NCBI GenBank assembly: GCA_017871115.1
Contig: JAFCIZ010000007.1
Location: 2,852,001 to 2,916,000, forward strand
Source: Cunninghamella blakesleeana
Lineage: Eukaryota; Mucoromycota; Mucoromycetes; Mucorales; Cunninghamellaceae
Length of the DNA stretch: 64,000 bases
Reading direction: 5' to 3'
The position numbers and the translations under genes were made by a program. Within the stretch, counting starts at the first letter, position 1, and every line of letters begins with the position of its first letter. The notes beneath the pieces are model-generated. The model was not told where the DNA came from. It made no database searches and saw only the letters and a program-made list of their open reading frames with translations. Positions 25,848-36,826 of this stretch are shown here, piece by piece.

Positions 25848-26916
25848 TTTTAATTTATATATATGAGTGTGTGTTTTTGTGTGTATATTAAAAGAATGAA
25901 AAATAAAAATAAAATAAAAAGTTTTTTTAAAAAAAAGGAAAGAAGGAAAAAAAAAATAAAAAGACTAGAATTTAACTTTTAAAAACTACAATCAACTCTT
26001 TATTTTTTTTTCTTCTTTCGACACTTTAGAATGTTATATAATATATAAAAAGGCAAAAGAAAAAAGTAATGAAATAAAGTAAAAAGAAAAGGGAAAGAAA
26101 AAGAAAAAGTGCGAAAAAAAAAAAATTGAAAAGCACTTTTGAAAAAAATCGTGGAGGTAAGATTTAAGCTCAGCATAGCTTTTTTTTTTTATACCGAAAA
26201 GCAGTCCGTACTATTAGGCGCGCCCACTGTTCTTTTAACTATAATAGCATGAACAGTGCATTTTTTTGTAAAGTGATAGTGATAATAATTATAGAATTAC
26301 CAAAATGGGTTGTTTATTTATATTTATTTTTAATCGTAATAATAATAAATAAGAGAACAAAAAAGCATTTTTTTTTTCTTTCTCGCTCTAACTCTTTCTT
26401 CCTTTGACATTAACTATATTAATTTGATTTACTACTATTTTCATTATGTATGTATGTATATATTTATTCAGTCAAACTATTCTTTCTTGTCATGTATAAA
26501 ATTGATTGACATTTTTTAGATTTTATCTTTTACCTTCAAAAACCTTATTTAAACTCAGGCTAACCTTTTTCTATTTTTTTTCCGTATGTTCTTCAAGAAG
26601 TTCAAAGTTGTTCCCTTTACCTACTATAGTATAAAATAATGATGATATTATCCCTTTTGATAGATTTGATTATTTTTATTGATCTTATTTCTATTATCGT
26701 TCAATTATAAATGAAATTTAATATCAATGAGTTTTTTATCGTCTATTAGGAATCATTTTATTTTTTAGTACCTAACGAAAAAAAATATACATACGTAAAA
26801 AATATAATTTTTATTTATTTTTTATTTTTAGCAAGTTATTTTATTATAATTATCTTTTTTTTTTAAAAAAAAAAAAAAAACCTCTTTTAAGCTTTATAAA
26901 GCATAAAATAATTATC

Positions 26917-26950
<34 letters not shown>

Positions 26951-27170
26951 ATAAATATAATACATATATAAAGAAACTAAAAAAATTAATGTTCATAAAA
27001 AAAAATACCTCTTTTATTTTCACCAATCAGTGTCCAAGATGTTGGTTTTATTCTTTAAAACGCCGCTGGAATTTTTTAATTTTTTTAATTTTTTCTTTTT
27101 CCTTCTTTTTCTCTCTCTTTCTTTCTCTTCTTATTTTTCATAAACTATATAAGTAAAATATATTTATGTC
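25848..27170. promoter_or_regulatory. divergent promoter region DEF1 / BTG
   Basis: 1.3 kb between divergent start codons. The conspicuous element is GGCGCGCC (26217-26224), a rare GC palindrome directly abutting CACTGTTC (26225-26232), which is repeated inverted as GAACAGTG at 26251-26258. An AT/TG dinucleotide tract lies at about 26918-26951. The 73-codon ORF at 26935-27156 overlaps this tract and is not called. Confidence 0.45.
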
Positions 27171-27186
27171 ATGCATATTGAAATAG
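27166..27186 (+). promoter_or_regulatory. uORF overlapping the BTG start
   Basis: A six-codon ORF (MSCILK then TAG) starts 5 nt before the BTG ATG and ends inside the coding sequence in another frame. If transcribed, ribosomes must skip it to start BTG, suggesting leaky scanning. Confidence 0.35.
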
Positions 27187-27952
27187 CTCAAGCAGTAGAT
27201 TTCCTTGGTAGATTATTACAATCAAAACTTGATGAATCCAGCATTACCAATTTTAAAGAAAAACTTACGGAGCTTTTAAAAAGTAAATTTATTAATCATT
27301 GGGATACACAACAACCTTTCAAAGGAAATGGGTTTAGAGCTATATCAAACTTTAATGGAGTACTTGATCCAACACTTACAAAAGGTATTACAGAGATGTA
27401 ATAATGTACTATAATATATAAACAAACATTTAAATAATATTTAATAACACCAAATATTTATTACTATTATTATTAAATATAAATAAAGCGGCTATGAGTG
27501 CCTCTATTCCAGCAACTACTATATTGACACACCTTCCTCGAGATTTTGTATTATGGATTGATCCTTATTCGGTAGCTTATAGAGTGGGCGATCATGGAAA
27601 TATTATGACATTATTTGAAGATCGAAGTCGTGGTAGAATTACTTTTAAATTGGATCCTACTAACAACAACAACACCAACAGTAATACTTTAAACGCTACC
27701 AATACAAATACTAATACTAATAATAATCATACTATTTTACCAAAAAGTCCTTCTCAAAGTCCTTTGTTACAATACATTCAACCCAGAACAACAACACCAA
27801 TTCGTATCTCTCCACCAAGCAGTCCAGAAGCTTTAAAAGTTAAAAATCAAACAAACCAATCCTCTCCTTTATCAAATCAAGTAACACCATCCAATCATGA
27901 TAATGATGAAGAAGAAGGTCAACACAAACAACAATTAGTGATGGCAAATTAA
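27171..27952 (+). CDS. BTG/Tob antiproliferative-domain protein
   Basis: BTG/Tob proteins bind the Caf1 subunit of the CCR4-NOT deadenylase and promote mRNA decay and growth arrest. Exons 27171-27384 and 27489-27952 give 225 aa. The BTG domain fills residues 1 to about 115: MHIEIAQAVDFLGRLL, FKEKLTELLKSKFINHW, the GNGFRAISNFNGVLDPTL box, ILTHLPRDFVLWIDPYSVAY and the final YRVGDHGNIMTLFED. A disordered Asn/Thr/Ser/Pro-rich tail follows. The intron at 27385-27488 lies within the domain. The family is absent from budding yeast but known in animals and early-diverging fungi, which helps place the organism. Confidence 0.93.
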
Positions 27953-28246
27953 TTGTTTGTTCTTTATATATACATATATATATAAATATAATTTATTTAG
28001 CTAATACTTTCTTGCACATACAACCTTTGTTTTATTTATATATACACACATATATTATCTATTCTTTTTTTTATATTTATTTTTTATTACATAATTCAAT
28101 GTACATGTTTTATTCTTTTTTTTAAAAAAAACTTTTGTAATAATACATTTTTTTCTCTGCATTATTTTATTAATCTTATCAAAGTAAATAAGTAAATAAA
28201 TAAATAAATAATAATAATTATAATAAAATGAATAAAAGCTATTTAT

Positions 28247-28696
28247 TTAAAAACTTCCTCTACGCTGTAAATGTTCCTTTGCTGATGTTCTCATAACTGA
28301 TTTAGGATTCTATTTTAAAATAATAATAAAAATTAATGATTATTTTAATAATCAAGATAGTTTATCATTTGAATGATTATATATATCGCTTACTCGACAG
28401 GCTTCGGCTTCAGCAATACGTTCAAGTGGAATTAACATAACAAGATAGATACCTCCAATAATACAAATAATATATATAATCAGTTTCTATAAGAAATAAT
28501 AATAATAATATGTCAATATAAATTTATATTTATATACTCTTTAACGTATCAATATAGAAATAAGGATAATTATAAAATAAAAATAAAAATAATCAATTTT
28601 ACTTACAAATTGTATAAAAAAATCAAATATGTCACAAGTTGCAGAAAGATATCCTAACCAAAATGCAAGTATTACCACCCCTAATAAAGCTCTCAT
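28247..28696 (-). CDS. small two-helix membrane protein
   Basis: A short gene that ORF scanning misses. Exons 28607-28696, 28394-28486 and 28247-28309, all GT-AG and phase 0, give 81 aa. It begins MRALLGVVILAFWLGYLSAT, a hydrophobic helix, has a short acidic loop, then a second helix LIIYIICIIGGIYLVMLI, and a basic C-terminus (KSVMRTSAKEHLQRRGSF). The two-helix hairpin with a basic cytosolic tail suggests an ER or Golgi membrane protein. I do not recognise the family. Three introns' worth of consistent splice sites and an open frame make it likely real. Confidence 0.7.
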
Positions 28697-29405
28697 ATTT
28701 TATTTATTTATTTATTATTATTATTGTTGATGTTATTTTATAAGTTATGGAATGAGATATATCGTCTTTTTTTATGTTTCATTAAAAAAGAGAAGTCACC
28801 AAAAATAAAAAGAAAAAAGAAGAATACAAATAATACTCTTCTTTTTCATATAAAATAAAGATTAAATAAGGGTATATATATTTGTAGATTAGACATAAAG
28901 AAAAGTTAAAAAAAGAAAGAAAAAAGAAGAGGAACGAGAAAAAATAATGTGAATTTTAATGATTCTTAAAAATGAGTGGCGCTATTTAAATTTTTTTTAT
29001 ATTGATCCATATTTGTAGTTTTTTTTAAAAGTTTAGAAATACGTGTTCAGTAATAATTAATGCTATCGATTTTTTTATTATCATTTGAAAATATAACGCG
29101 TACAAAGTTATTATTATTATTACTATTATTATTATTCCCATTATTATTCTTTTATTAATACCTATCTGTAACTTAACCCAAGAATTGAAAAAAAAGAACT
29201 CTATCAGAATTAAGGTTCATATTTTATGGTTGTATTTTTTTTTTTTTTGATACTTTATTTCATAACATATCACAAATACTTGGATACTTCTTTTTTTTTT
29301 TTAAAAAAAAAATATAAACTGGTTTAATGAATTAATATATACAGAATAAATAATAAGTAAAATAAAACTAATAAAAATAATTATAAAATAAAAATAATAA
29401 AGTAA
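28697..29405. other. spacer between DUR3 3' end and small membrane gene
   Basis: Upstream of the 81-aa protein gene and downstream of DUR3. AT-rich; A-run/T-run pairs near 29280-29312 could act as 3'-end signals for DUR3. No gene seen. Confidence 0.5.
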
Positions 29406-32280
29406 CTAAACCATTTCCTTTACATCTTTAGAAACAACATATGCTTCTTGAATATTTTTTTCTTCTACTTGTTGTTGTGAGTTTTGAGCTGCAAGAACCA
29501 TTTCCTTTCTTTTTCCTGTGATATCGGCCCAAACAGCTTTTGAAATAAGTTTAATAGAATCTTTTGATTCATAAATAGGGTAAATTACTACCATAGCCGT
29601 ACTACAAAAGACCCAAATGATACTAACAATAACCCATCCAGTAAAGAATTCTTTAGAAAAAACGTATTTTGAGAAAAACATAGGTAATGGCCAAGCGAAG
29701 AAAAGGGAGACAGATAAAATAACACTTGCAATTTTTGCAAAACGAGAAGATTTATTGAGGAATTCCATTTCTTCAGGTGATGATACATATTTTTCTTTTT
29801 CTTCGTTTGTTTGGTTGTCTTGTGTGGTAACTGCTTCATCGTTAACTAATTGGATGTTTCGAGTAGATTCAAAATCATAATTATCTGGTTTCAATAAAGT
29901 TAAAATGATTGTACATGGAACAGGACTGAAAAGAGCTACCAAATTACCAGCCATCATAGGAATATTTCGTCCAGTAGTTTCCACAGTAATATTACCATAT
30001 AAACCATAAGTTGTCATGAACCATGTAACAAGAGCTGCAACGAGTCCAAAGATTGGTGATACAATTGCTGCTGTTTTGTTTTGTTTAGACCATAGCAATG
30101 TTAATGTTAATGGGAAAACAGCTGATGAAATTAATACACCCATCTATAAATAATATATACATATATATATATAAAGCGTTAAAAAAAAGGAAATTGAATA
30201 AAATAATTATCTTCATTAAAATTAAAAATAAAAAAAATAATGCTATAATATATATTTTTTACTCACCAAAGTATAAAGATAACCCAAGTTAATACCAGTC
30301 AAATTTAACAACACAGCCAATACACCCATAAAAATACCAAAAGTGAAAACAGCAGCATGAGAGAATTGCATTACTTTTTTGTCAGTAGCTTTAGGATTAA
30401 TATAAGCAAGATAAATATCATAGGTGAAAATAGAAGAAACAGAAATCAATTCAGCAGAGGTAGAACTTGTCACAGCCATGAATACTAATACTAAAGCAGC
30501 AAAGGCACCAGCTTCGCCAAGTAATTTAATACATACTTCCACTAAAACCAAACCTTGACTAATGGCTGTAGGGCTAAGGTCAATCTGTAATGCACGACCA
30601 GATAAACCCATTGTAGTGGCTAATGTAAAAGGAATGGCAAACCAGGCAAGACCACCAATAAGGTATGATTTTACACAGTGAGCCGGATGAGATGCAATAG
30701 CTCGTTGGTAATAACAATTATCTAAAAATACAGTACCAAAATTACCAACAATATTAATAATACCAAAGAACAAGCCTTGAAGGGATGAAAAGGTCACTAA
30801 TGATCCATCGACATTATCGACAATGGGTGTTTTGATACTTGCTTCAACTAAAAGATCATACATTCTACCAGGAGAACCAATCATTGGAGAAGATGTATAG
30901 ACAGTGAAATATAAAGCAATGATAATAATAAAAATAACTGCAGAGTTGCTATAAAATAAAATAATAAAAATAAAAGTAATAATGAGCATACTTATTACTA
31001 TAGCGTGAATAATTATATAGATTTTTTTTAACTTACGCATAATCAGTTAAAAATGTTGCCTTGATGCCACCAAATAGAGTGTATATCATAACACCAATAG
31101 GAAGTAAAAAGCACGCGGCAATGGTATTCATACCAGTAATATAATTGATAGCAGCGGAAGCACCCAGAAGTAACATTGCTGTAACAATCTATTTATTTAT
31201 ATTTTTTTTATAAAAAGAAGAAATTAGTAAACTCTATTTAATTCAATATTATGATCTATTATTGTTTATAATATATAAATCATATTTACAATATTAGTAA
31301 AAAGTGAAAAAGTTAAATAAACCATATGTGCAGCCTTTCCGTAGCGAATTCTTTAGAATAAAGTAAAATAAAAAAAATTATTAATCATATATTCAAAATA
31401 TTAGTGTTTTTATTCTTATTTTAATAAAAAAATCGATTTTTAAACAATGTTTACCTAACAACTTCAAGAAAAGTATGGGCATTAGGGGCTTTTCTTTTAA
31501 GTTCAATAGCTAATACAGAGAACAATAATACTTGAACGGTAGCTCCACTATAAAAAAGAATGAAATAAAAATAAAACAACAATAATCACTTAATATTCGT
31601 CACACATACTTATATAAAGTAAATCTAATTTCATGATAATAATACTTTACCTAGCATACCAAACTTTATTAGATAATTAAATAGTGAAATAATGAAATAA
31701 TGAAAAATATATATAAATATAGGTTTTATCATTTTAATTATCATTTTTATATATAAGTATAAAAATACTATAAACACTTACTAGGACCTGAAACACCATA
31801 TTTATAAGCTACTTCTGTACTCGTTAACAGAGTTGCGGCCCAAGTCCACGAAGATACAACAGCTATCCAAAACAAGTATCAAAAAATAATAAAAGGAAGG
31901 AATATATATGCAAGTAAAGTTAATTCTCATAATAAAATAGAATATAGTATAGTATAATATAATACTTATATAACAATAATAATAAAAATCAGATAAGTTA
32001 CCTGCAGATACCAATCCAGTTTTTACAGTTCTTTGAGCTGTCATAAACATTTCGGAAGTCTGTACCTCGTGTAAATAACGTTTTAAAGCCATGGTTATCA
32101 ATGTCATACCAAGGGCAAATAATGCACCAAATCTATATTTTATTCAAAAGTCATGATATATATTAGAATAGTAAATTAATTTGTACCTACTTATTTATAC
32201 ACATAAAACTCAATATATTATGCATCTTTTAATTACCCAATAACAACACCATAACCAACGCCTTGGTTTAGAATTGCCAT
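29406..32280 (-). CDS. DUR3: urea active transporter (Dur3, SSS family)
   Basis: Plasma-membrane sodium-solute-symporter-type permease for urea and, in yeast, polyamines. Nine exons: 32237-32280, 32002-32132, 31782-31862, 31651-31663, 31455-31547, 31290-31350, 31037-31188, 30267-30948 and 29406-30143, giving 664 aa. Recognisable blocks: [123 protein letters not shown] and [20 protein letters not shown]. About 14-15 hydrophobic helices are expected. The fourth coding exon is a 13-nt micro-exon whose inclusion restores the conserved GPxWYASGA motif. Nitrogen regulation is likely from the family but not shown by a clear site. Confidence 0.95.
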
Positions 32281-33309
32281 AATTTATAATTATTAAAAAA
32301 AGAAATAGAATATATAACAGATAATAATAATAAAGTATAATTTACAATACAAAGAGATTTAAAATATCACTTTTTATTTTTTTTTTATCTGATATTTATA
32401 TAATTTAGACATTCTTATCAAAAGTTACAATTGTGGCGTGGGGTATTTAATAAACTAAAAAAAAAAAAGAGTGAAAATGAGAAAAAGAAGAAAAAAGATA
32501 AAGATAAAGATAAAAGATAAAAATTAATTCTCTATCAGCTGAAGTTAAATTTTATTTTTTACACACAAAAAAACAGAATATAATGATAATATTATTTTCT
32601 GATGACTATAACTTTATTTTAATATACCTGTTATCTATGATATAATTACTTTATATAACCAAAATTCTAGCTAAATAAAAATATATAATATAACAAAAAA
32701 ATTGCTATTATAAAAAAAATCATTTATATATATATATATATATATAGAAAGAAATATATAGAATAAAAAAATCAATTGAAACTTTATTCACTTAGTTATA
32801 TTATATATGTCTGTATAAAAAAGAAAAAAAATATTCAAAAATTAATAGTTTTAAATATAATCTTGATCATTATTTTTTTTTATTAATATGCATATATTGA
32901 GTTACAATACAGATAAGAGTCAAAGATCTTTTTTCTTTTTTTCCTTTTTTCTTTTTTCATAATCATTTTATATCTATTAATGATTTTGTTTTTTTATCTT
33001 TATTATTCATTTTCATACCCATATTTAATATATTAATTTATTATAGATGCTTTTATTAATATAAAATATAATTCCTTTTTTTGATAAAAGAGTGGATCAA
33101 AAAAATAAAAATAATAATTGTTTTTGTAGATATGTACTAGGGCCATACTAGTTTTATATTTGTTCATCTGATTAGCAACACGATTATAATTTTTAACATT
33201 TAATTTAGACCTTTACTAAACTAGGTTTATTCGTTCCTCAAGTGTCAAATCACCATTGAACAAAGAAATTACAAAAATATCTAGATATTTCCATACAGCA
33301 TTAATATTA
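32281..33309. other. DUR3 upstream region
   Basis: AT-rich. The segment 32497-32730 is similar to 34956-35168, suggesting a shared promoter module or old duplication. Nothing coding is visible between 32731 and 33309. Confidence 0.45.
32497..32730 (-). repeat. diverged repeat copy A (DUR3 upstream)
   Basis: Both copies open with AAGATAAAAGATAAAA-type strings, share ACACAAA and GTTATCTATGAT blocks in the same order, and end with TTTAAAAAAATCATTTATA-like sequence. The match is imperfect but collinear over about 220 bp. Copy B is at 34956-35168. Confidence 0.5.
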
Positions 33310-33725
33310 TTACTATTACTATTACTATTACTATTACTATTACTATTACTATTACTATTACTATTACTATTACTATTACTATTACTATTACTATTACTAT
33401 TACTATTACTATTACTATTACTATTACTATTACTATTACTATTACTATTACTATTACTATTACTATTACTATTACTATTACTATTACTATTACTATTACT
33501 ATTACTATTACTATTACTATTACTATTACTATTACTATTACTATTACTATTACTATTACTATTACTATTACTATTACTATTACTATTACTATTACTATTA
33601 CTATTACTATTACTATTACTATTACTATTACTATTACTATTACTATTACTATTACTATTACTATTACTATTACTATTACTATTACTATTACTATTACTAT
33701 TACTATTACTATTACTATTACTATT
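33310..33725. repeat. perfect (TTACTA)n microsatellite
   Basis: About 69 uninterrupted copies of the hexamer TTACTA, 416 bp, flanked by (TTA)n. It creates poly-Leu on plus and a Val-Ile repeat on minus, which explains the long ORFs here; neither looks like a gene. The array may have been shortened by assembly. Confidence 0.97.
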
Positions 33726-34273
33726 ATTATTATTATTAGCATCATTAGTTTTTTTCTATTTTTCATCTTTTATTTTATTTGCTTATAATTATTTATATCA
33801 AAAAACTACATGTAACTTTTTTTTAACTTTGAAATTTTGTTGTGGAGCTTGTAGACCACGATAAAGTATGTAATATTTTTTATAGCAATATAATTTTTCA
33901 TTCTTAACGGGATTTTCTGTAATATTCCTATTTTCACTGTTCATTGAACTTTCTTTAATATTCATATTTTCATTTATACATAGTAGCTTTTTTTCCGTAT
34001 TTTTATCAAAGTAACTCATTTCATAAGTCGACTAATTTCATTTAGTGATTCAAGAACCGTATCAATATATATATATATTATAATTTATTTCAGTAGAATT
34101 ATTATGATTAATATTATAATTGATACATTTCAATGTATTTATGTTGCCATTATTATTAATAATAATAGTTGTAAAGAGGATCAAGAAAAAAAATAAACGA
34201 AGAAAAACGAAATAGGATTTATATTACTGTTTTTTCATTCATTTTTTTGACCACCGTTTCTTTCTATTTGCTT

Positions 34274-34731
34274 TTATTTATTTACTTTATTGTCTATGCT
34301 TTCTTGTACAGCTGAATAAAATAAAAAATAAAAATGGAACGTACTTATATATGTAATTTGGTATAAAAAAAATGATAAATATACAAATTTTAAATACCTG
34401 AAACTTTTGTATGTGGATGAAGATATCTTTTACAATAACCATGATAATATCTTTGTGAGTGCTGTTTTTCTGGATTGTTTGAATCTCCTTCTCAATTTCA
34501 TATTACTTTAAGTTAGAAAACAAAATAATATAAATACATGCATATATTAAAAAATAATATAAAAAATATAAAAGAGTAATAAATAGTAAAGAAATACCAA
34601 AAAAAAAAATATAAAGACTGTTTACGTGCTTTTTTATTTAAAAAAAATCTATACTCAAAAATAATAGATATTAATTTATTTGAATTCATTTTATATTGGA
34701 CAATATTATTGGTTATTGTTACATATTTCAT
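34274..34731 (-). CDS. cryptic small protein gene next to a DUR3-like upstream module
   Basis: Proposed three-exon gene: 34626-34731, 34398-34490 and 34274-34311, giving 78 aa. Support: the frame stays open across both junctions only when spliced; donors are GTAAAC and GTATTT, acceptors TTGAG and TTATTCAG; and a CTAAC branch-point-like motif lies about 25 nt before the first acceptor. The predicted product starts MKYVTITNNIVQYKMNSNK, has a basic middle, and ends with HGYCKRYLHPHTKVSAVQES and IDNKVNK. The sequence KRYLH also occurs near the N-terminus of the neighbouring DUR3 protein, and the region upstream of this gene resembles the DUR3 upstream region. It could be a small real gene, a decayed DUR3 duplicate, or chance. 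Confidence 0.35.
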
Positions 34732-35307
34732 AAAAAGTAAAAAGATAAATGAGTATGATATTAATATTAAAAATAAGAATCTTTTTTTATCGAGTCGCCA
34801 ATGTTTCCTTTTTGCTTTTTTTTATATATAATCTTACACTAACAGTTTATAAATATTCAGTTTGAAAATTATTTTTATTATTATTTTATTATTATCAAAA
34901 TAGTGTGGGGTTAAAAAAATATGTACATAATAACAATAACAATAACAATAATGGTAAAGATAAAAGATAAAAGATAAAAAACCATTATCTATCATCGGAA
35001 TTTTAATATTATTTTACACAAACACTCCTTGTGTTGATACATCGAATTTATACACAACTTTATTTTTATTTATTTTTAATGTTATCTATGATGACACAAT
35101 TATTTTATACCATCAAAAAATTATAATCAAATCAAAATAAAGTACCATTTTAAAAAAATCATTTATACAAATATACAAATAAATAAAAAAAAAAAAACAC
35201 GTAACTCATATAAACATAAAGTATAAATAAATAAAATAAAATAAAAACATTATATACTACTAAAAAAGCGAATAAAACAAAATATAACTATTTACTTGTA
35301 AAAAAAA
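34732..35307. other. upstream of cryptic gene / RNase T2 3' flank
   Basis: Contains repeat copy B. Otherwise AT-rich with (AACAAT)n near 34928-34950. No other coding signal. Confidence 0.45.
34956..35168 (-). repeat. diverged repeat copy B
   Basis: Collinear with copy A (32497-32730). A short flanking match (TTATCAAAA...GTGGGGT) also continues on the lower-coordinate side of both copies, at about 32413-32445 and 34889-34912. Confidence 0.5.
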
Positions 35308-36826
35308 TTAATATTTTTTTGGGTAATTCACATAGCTTTGACAACTTCCTTTATGAAAAGCGTTTGTTATCTTGTAATTTTTTCTTCCTTCAACATAAAA
35401 AAATAGTCCAATCTCCGATAAATTTCCTGATCTGTCACAATCAATCTTTGCTCTTGCTCCAAACGCCTTTTCAATTGCTTCCAGCATTGTTTCTACTCTA
35501 TATGTACGACCTGGTGATACACCTGCAAGACTATTATTAAATAGCATATATATATATATATATATATATTATTATTAATAACACTGACAAGATTATAAAA
35601 GTATAAAAAATGGAAATAAATAAAAATTGACTTACTTGAGAACTCCATAAAGATCATAATCATATTGAAGATCAAGAGTTTGCTATCAAATGATAATAAT
35701 TCAAAAACAAATAAAATAAGGTTTATATCATAATCTATATTTTTAAGTATATTTTTTTTTATCTTTTATCTCTTCATTTTCTTTTTTCCATGTTATTTTT
35801 TTTTCAATATTTATATATACATATGCATTTAATATATTACCTGGAAATACTCTATAACATCATCATATTTAGTATACTTTTCTCCATAACATCTTGGTAA
35901 TAAAGTACTCACACAAGTACCATGAACATTCCATTCATGTGACCAAAACCTATTTATATAAATATATATAGAAATTTAAATAATATTACGTCCATAAATA
36001 AAAAGAAGTTAGAAAAAAATAAAAATAACTGAAATAAAATTAAATAACATTACCAATTATTATCGCCTTTATAACTTGGCCAGAATGTTTGCATTTGTTG
36101 ATATAAAGTGCTGTTTTTACTCTTAATTATATTTCCAATGTTATTTGATATACGAGTTCTATCGCAACCTCTTCTTGGTGCTCTACCTCCATTGCTATTG
36201 ATATATATGTGAAATCATCACAAGAACAATGAGTATCCTTTTATTTTCAACTACCTCTATCACCCTGTTTTTATTATTACTATTTTCCTTTCTTACCAAG
36301 TATCGGGCCCTATTTATGATGGTTTATAATAAGATAAATAAAACGAGAAAAGGTCAAATTTATGTATATTAATAATAAATAGAGAGGAAGAGAGAAAGAG
36401 GAGAGAAAGTAATTGTATGAAAAGTAATAATATAAGTGAATATATATATATAAACTTACATAATCCATGAATAGTAAACTCATCTCTTGGACCATAACCA
36501 GGGACCCACTGCAAAGTAAATACAACTAAACCATACTTTGGTGAACAGCAAGCATCCACATTAACTCCATTCCAATGACAAGATAGTTCAGTTCCTAATA
36601 ATACATACATGGTCAGTTATTTATCTAAAACACTTTTAAAAACATATACTTTTTTTTTCGTTTTGTTTCTTTATTTTTATTATCTTTTAGATAACAACCT
36701 ATTTCCTATTTCTATATACTTACTATTACAGATACTCTGAGTTTCCATTGGAAATTGAAGTGCTGAAGGTATAGCTTTCACTACACATATCAAACAGAAT
36801 AATATGTTTAATAAAACAAATATCAT
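35308..36826 (-). CDS. secreted ribonuclease T2
   Basis: RNase T2 enzymes are secreted or vacuolar endoribonucleases that cleave RNA through 2',3'-cyclic phosphates. Seven exons: 36724-36826, 36460-36594, 36297-36309, 36054-36194, 35841-35949, 35636-35682 and 35308-35530, giving 256 aa. The signal peptide is [18 protein letters not shown]. Both catalytic segments are present: FTIHGLWPDTC (CAS I) and [12 protein letters not shown] (CAS II), each with its histidine. Cysteines that pair in the family are visible (CHW, DACCS, TC, GCDR, GTC, PRCYG). Tryptophan 'W' and 'PDT' of CAS I are encoded across a 13-nt micro-exon, so the enzyme is functional only if that exon is included. N-glycosylation sites are likely (N-x-S/T). 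Confidence 0.94.

Noticed and set aside
33310..33725. CRISPR-like regular repetition
   Set aside because: Uniform hexamer with no spacers in a eukaryotic genome; a simple microsatellite.
33256..33864. A 202-codon ORF of almost pure leucine and its Val-Ile counterpart on the other strand
   Set aside because: Both are direct translations of the TTACTA hexamer array; flanking residues show no domain.
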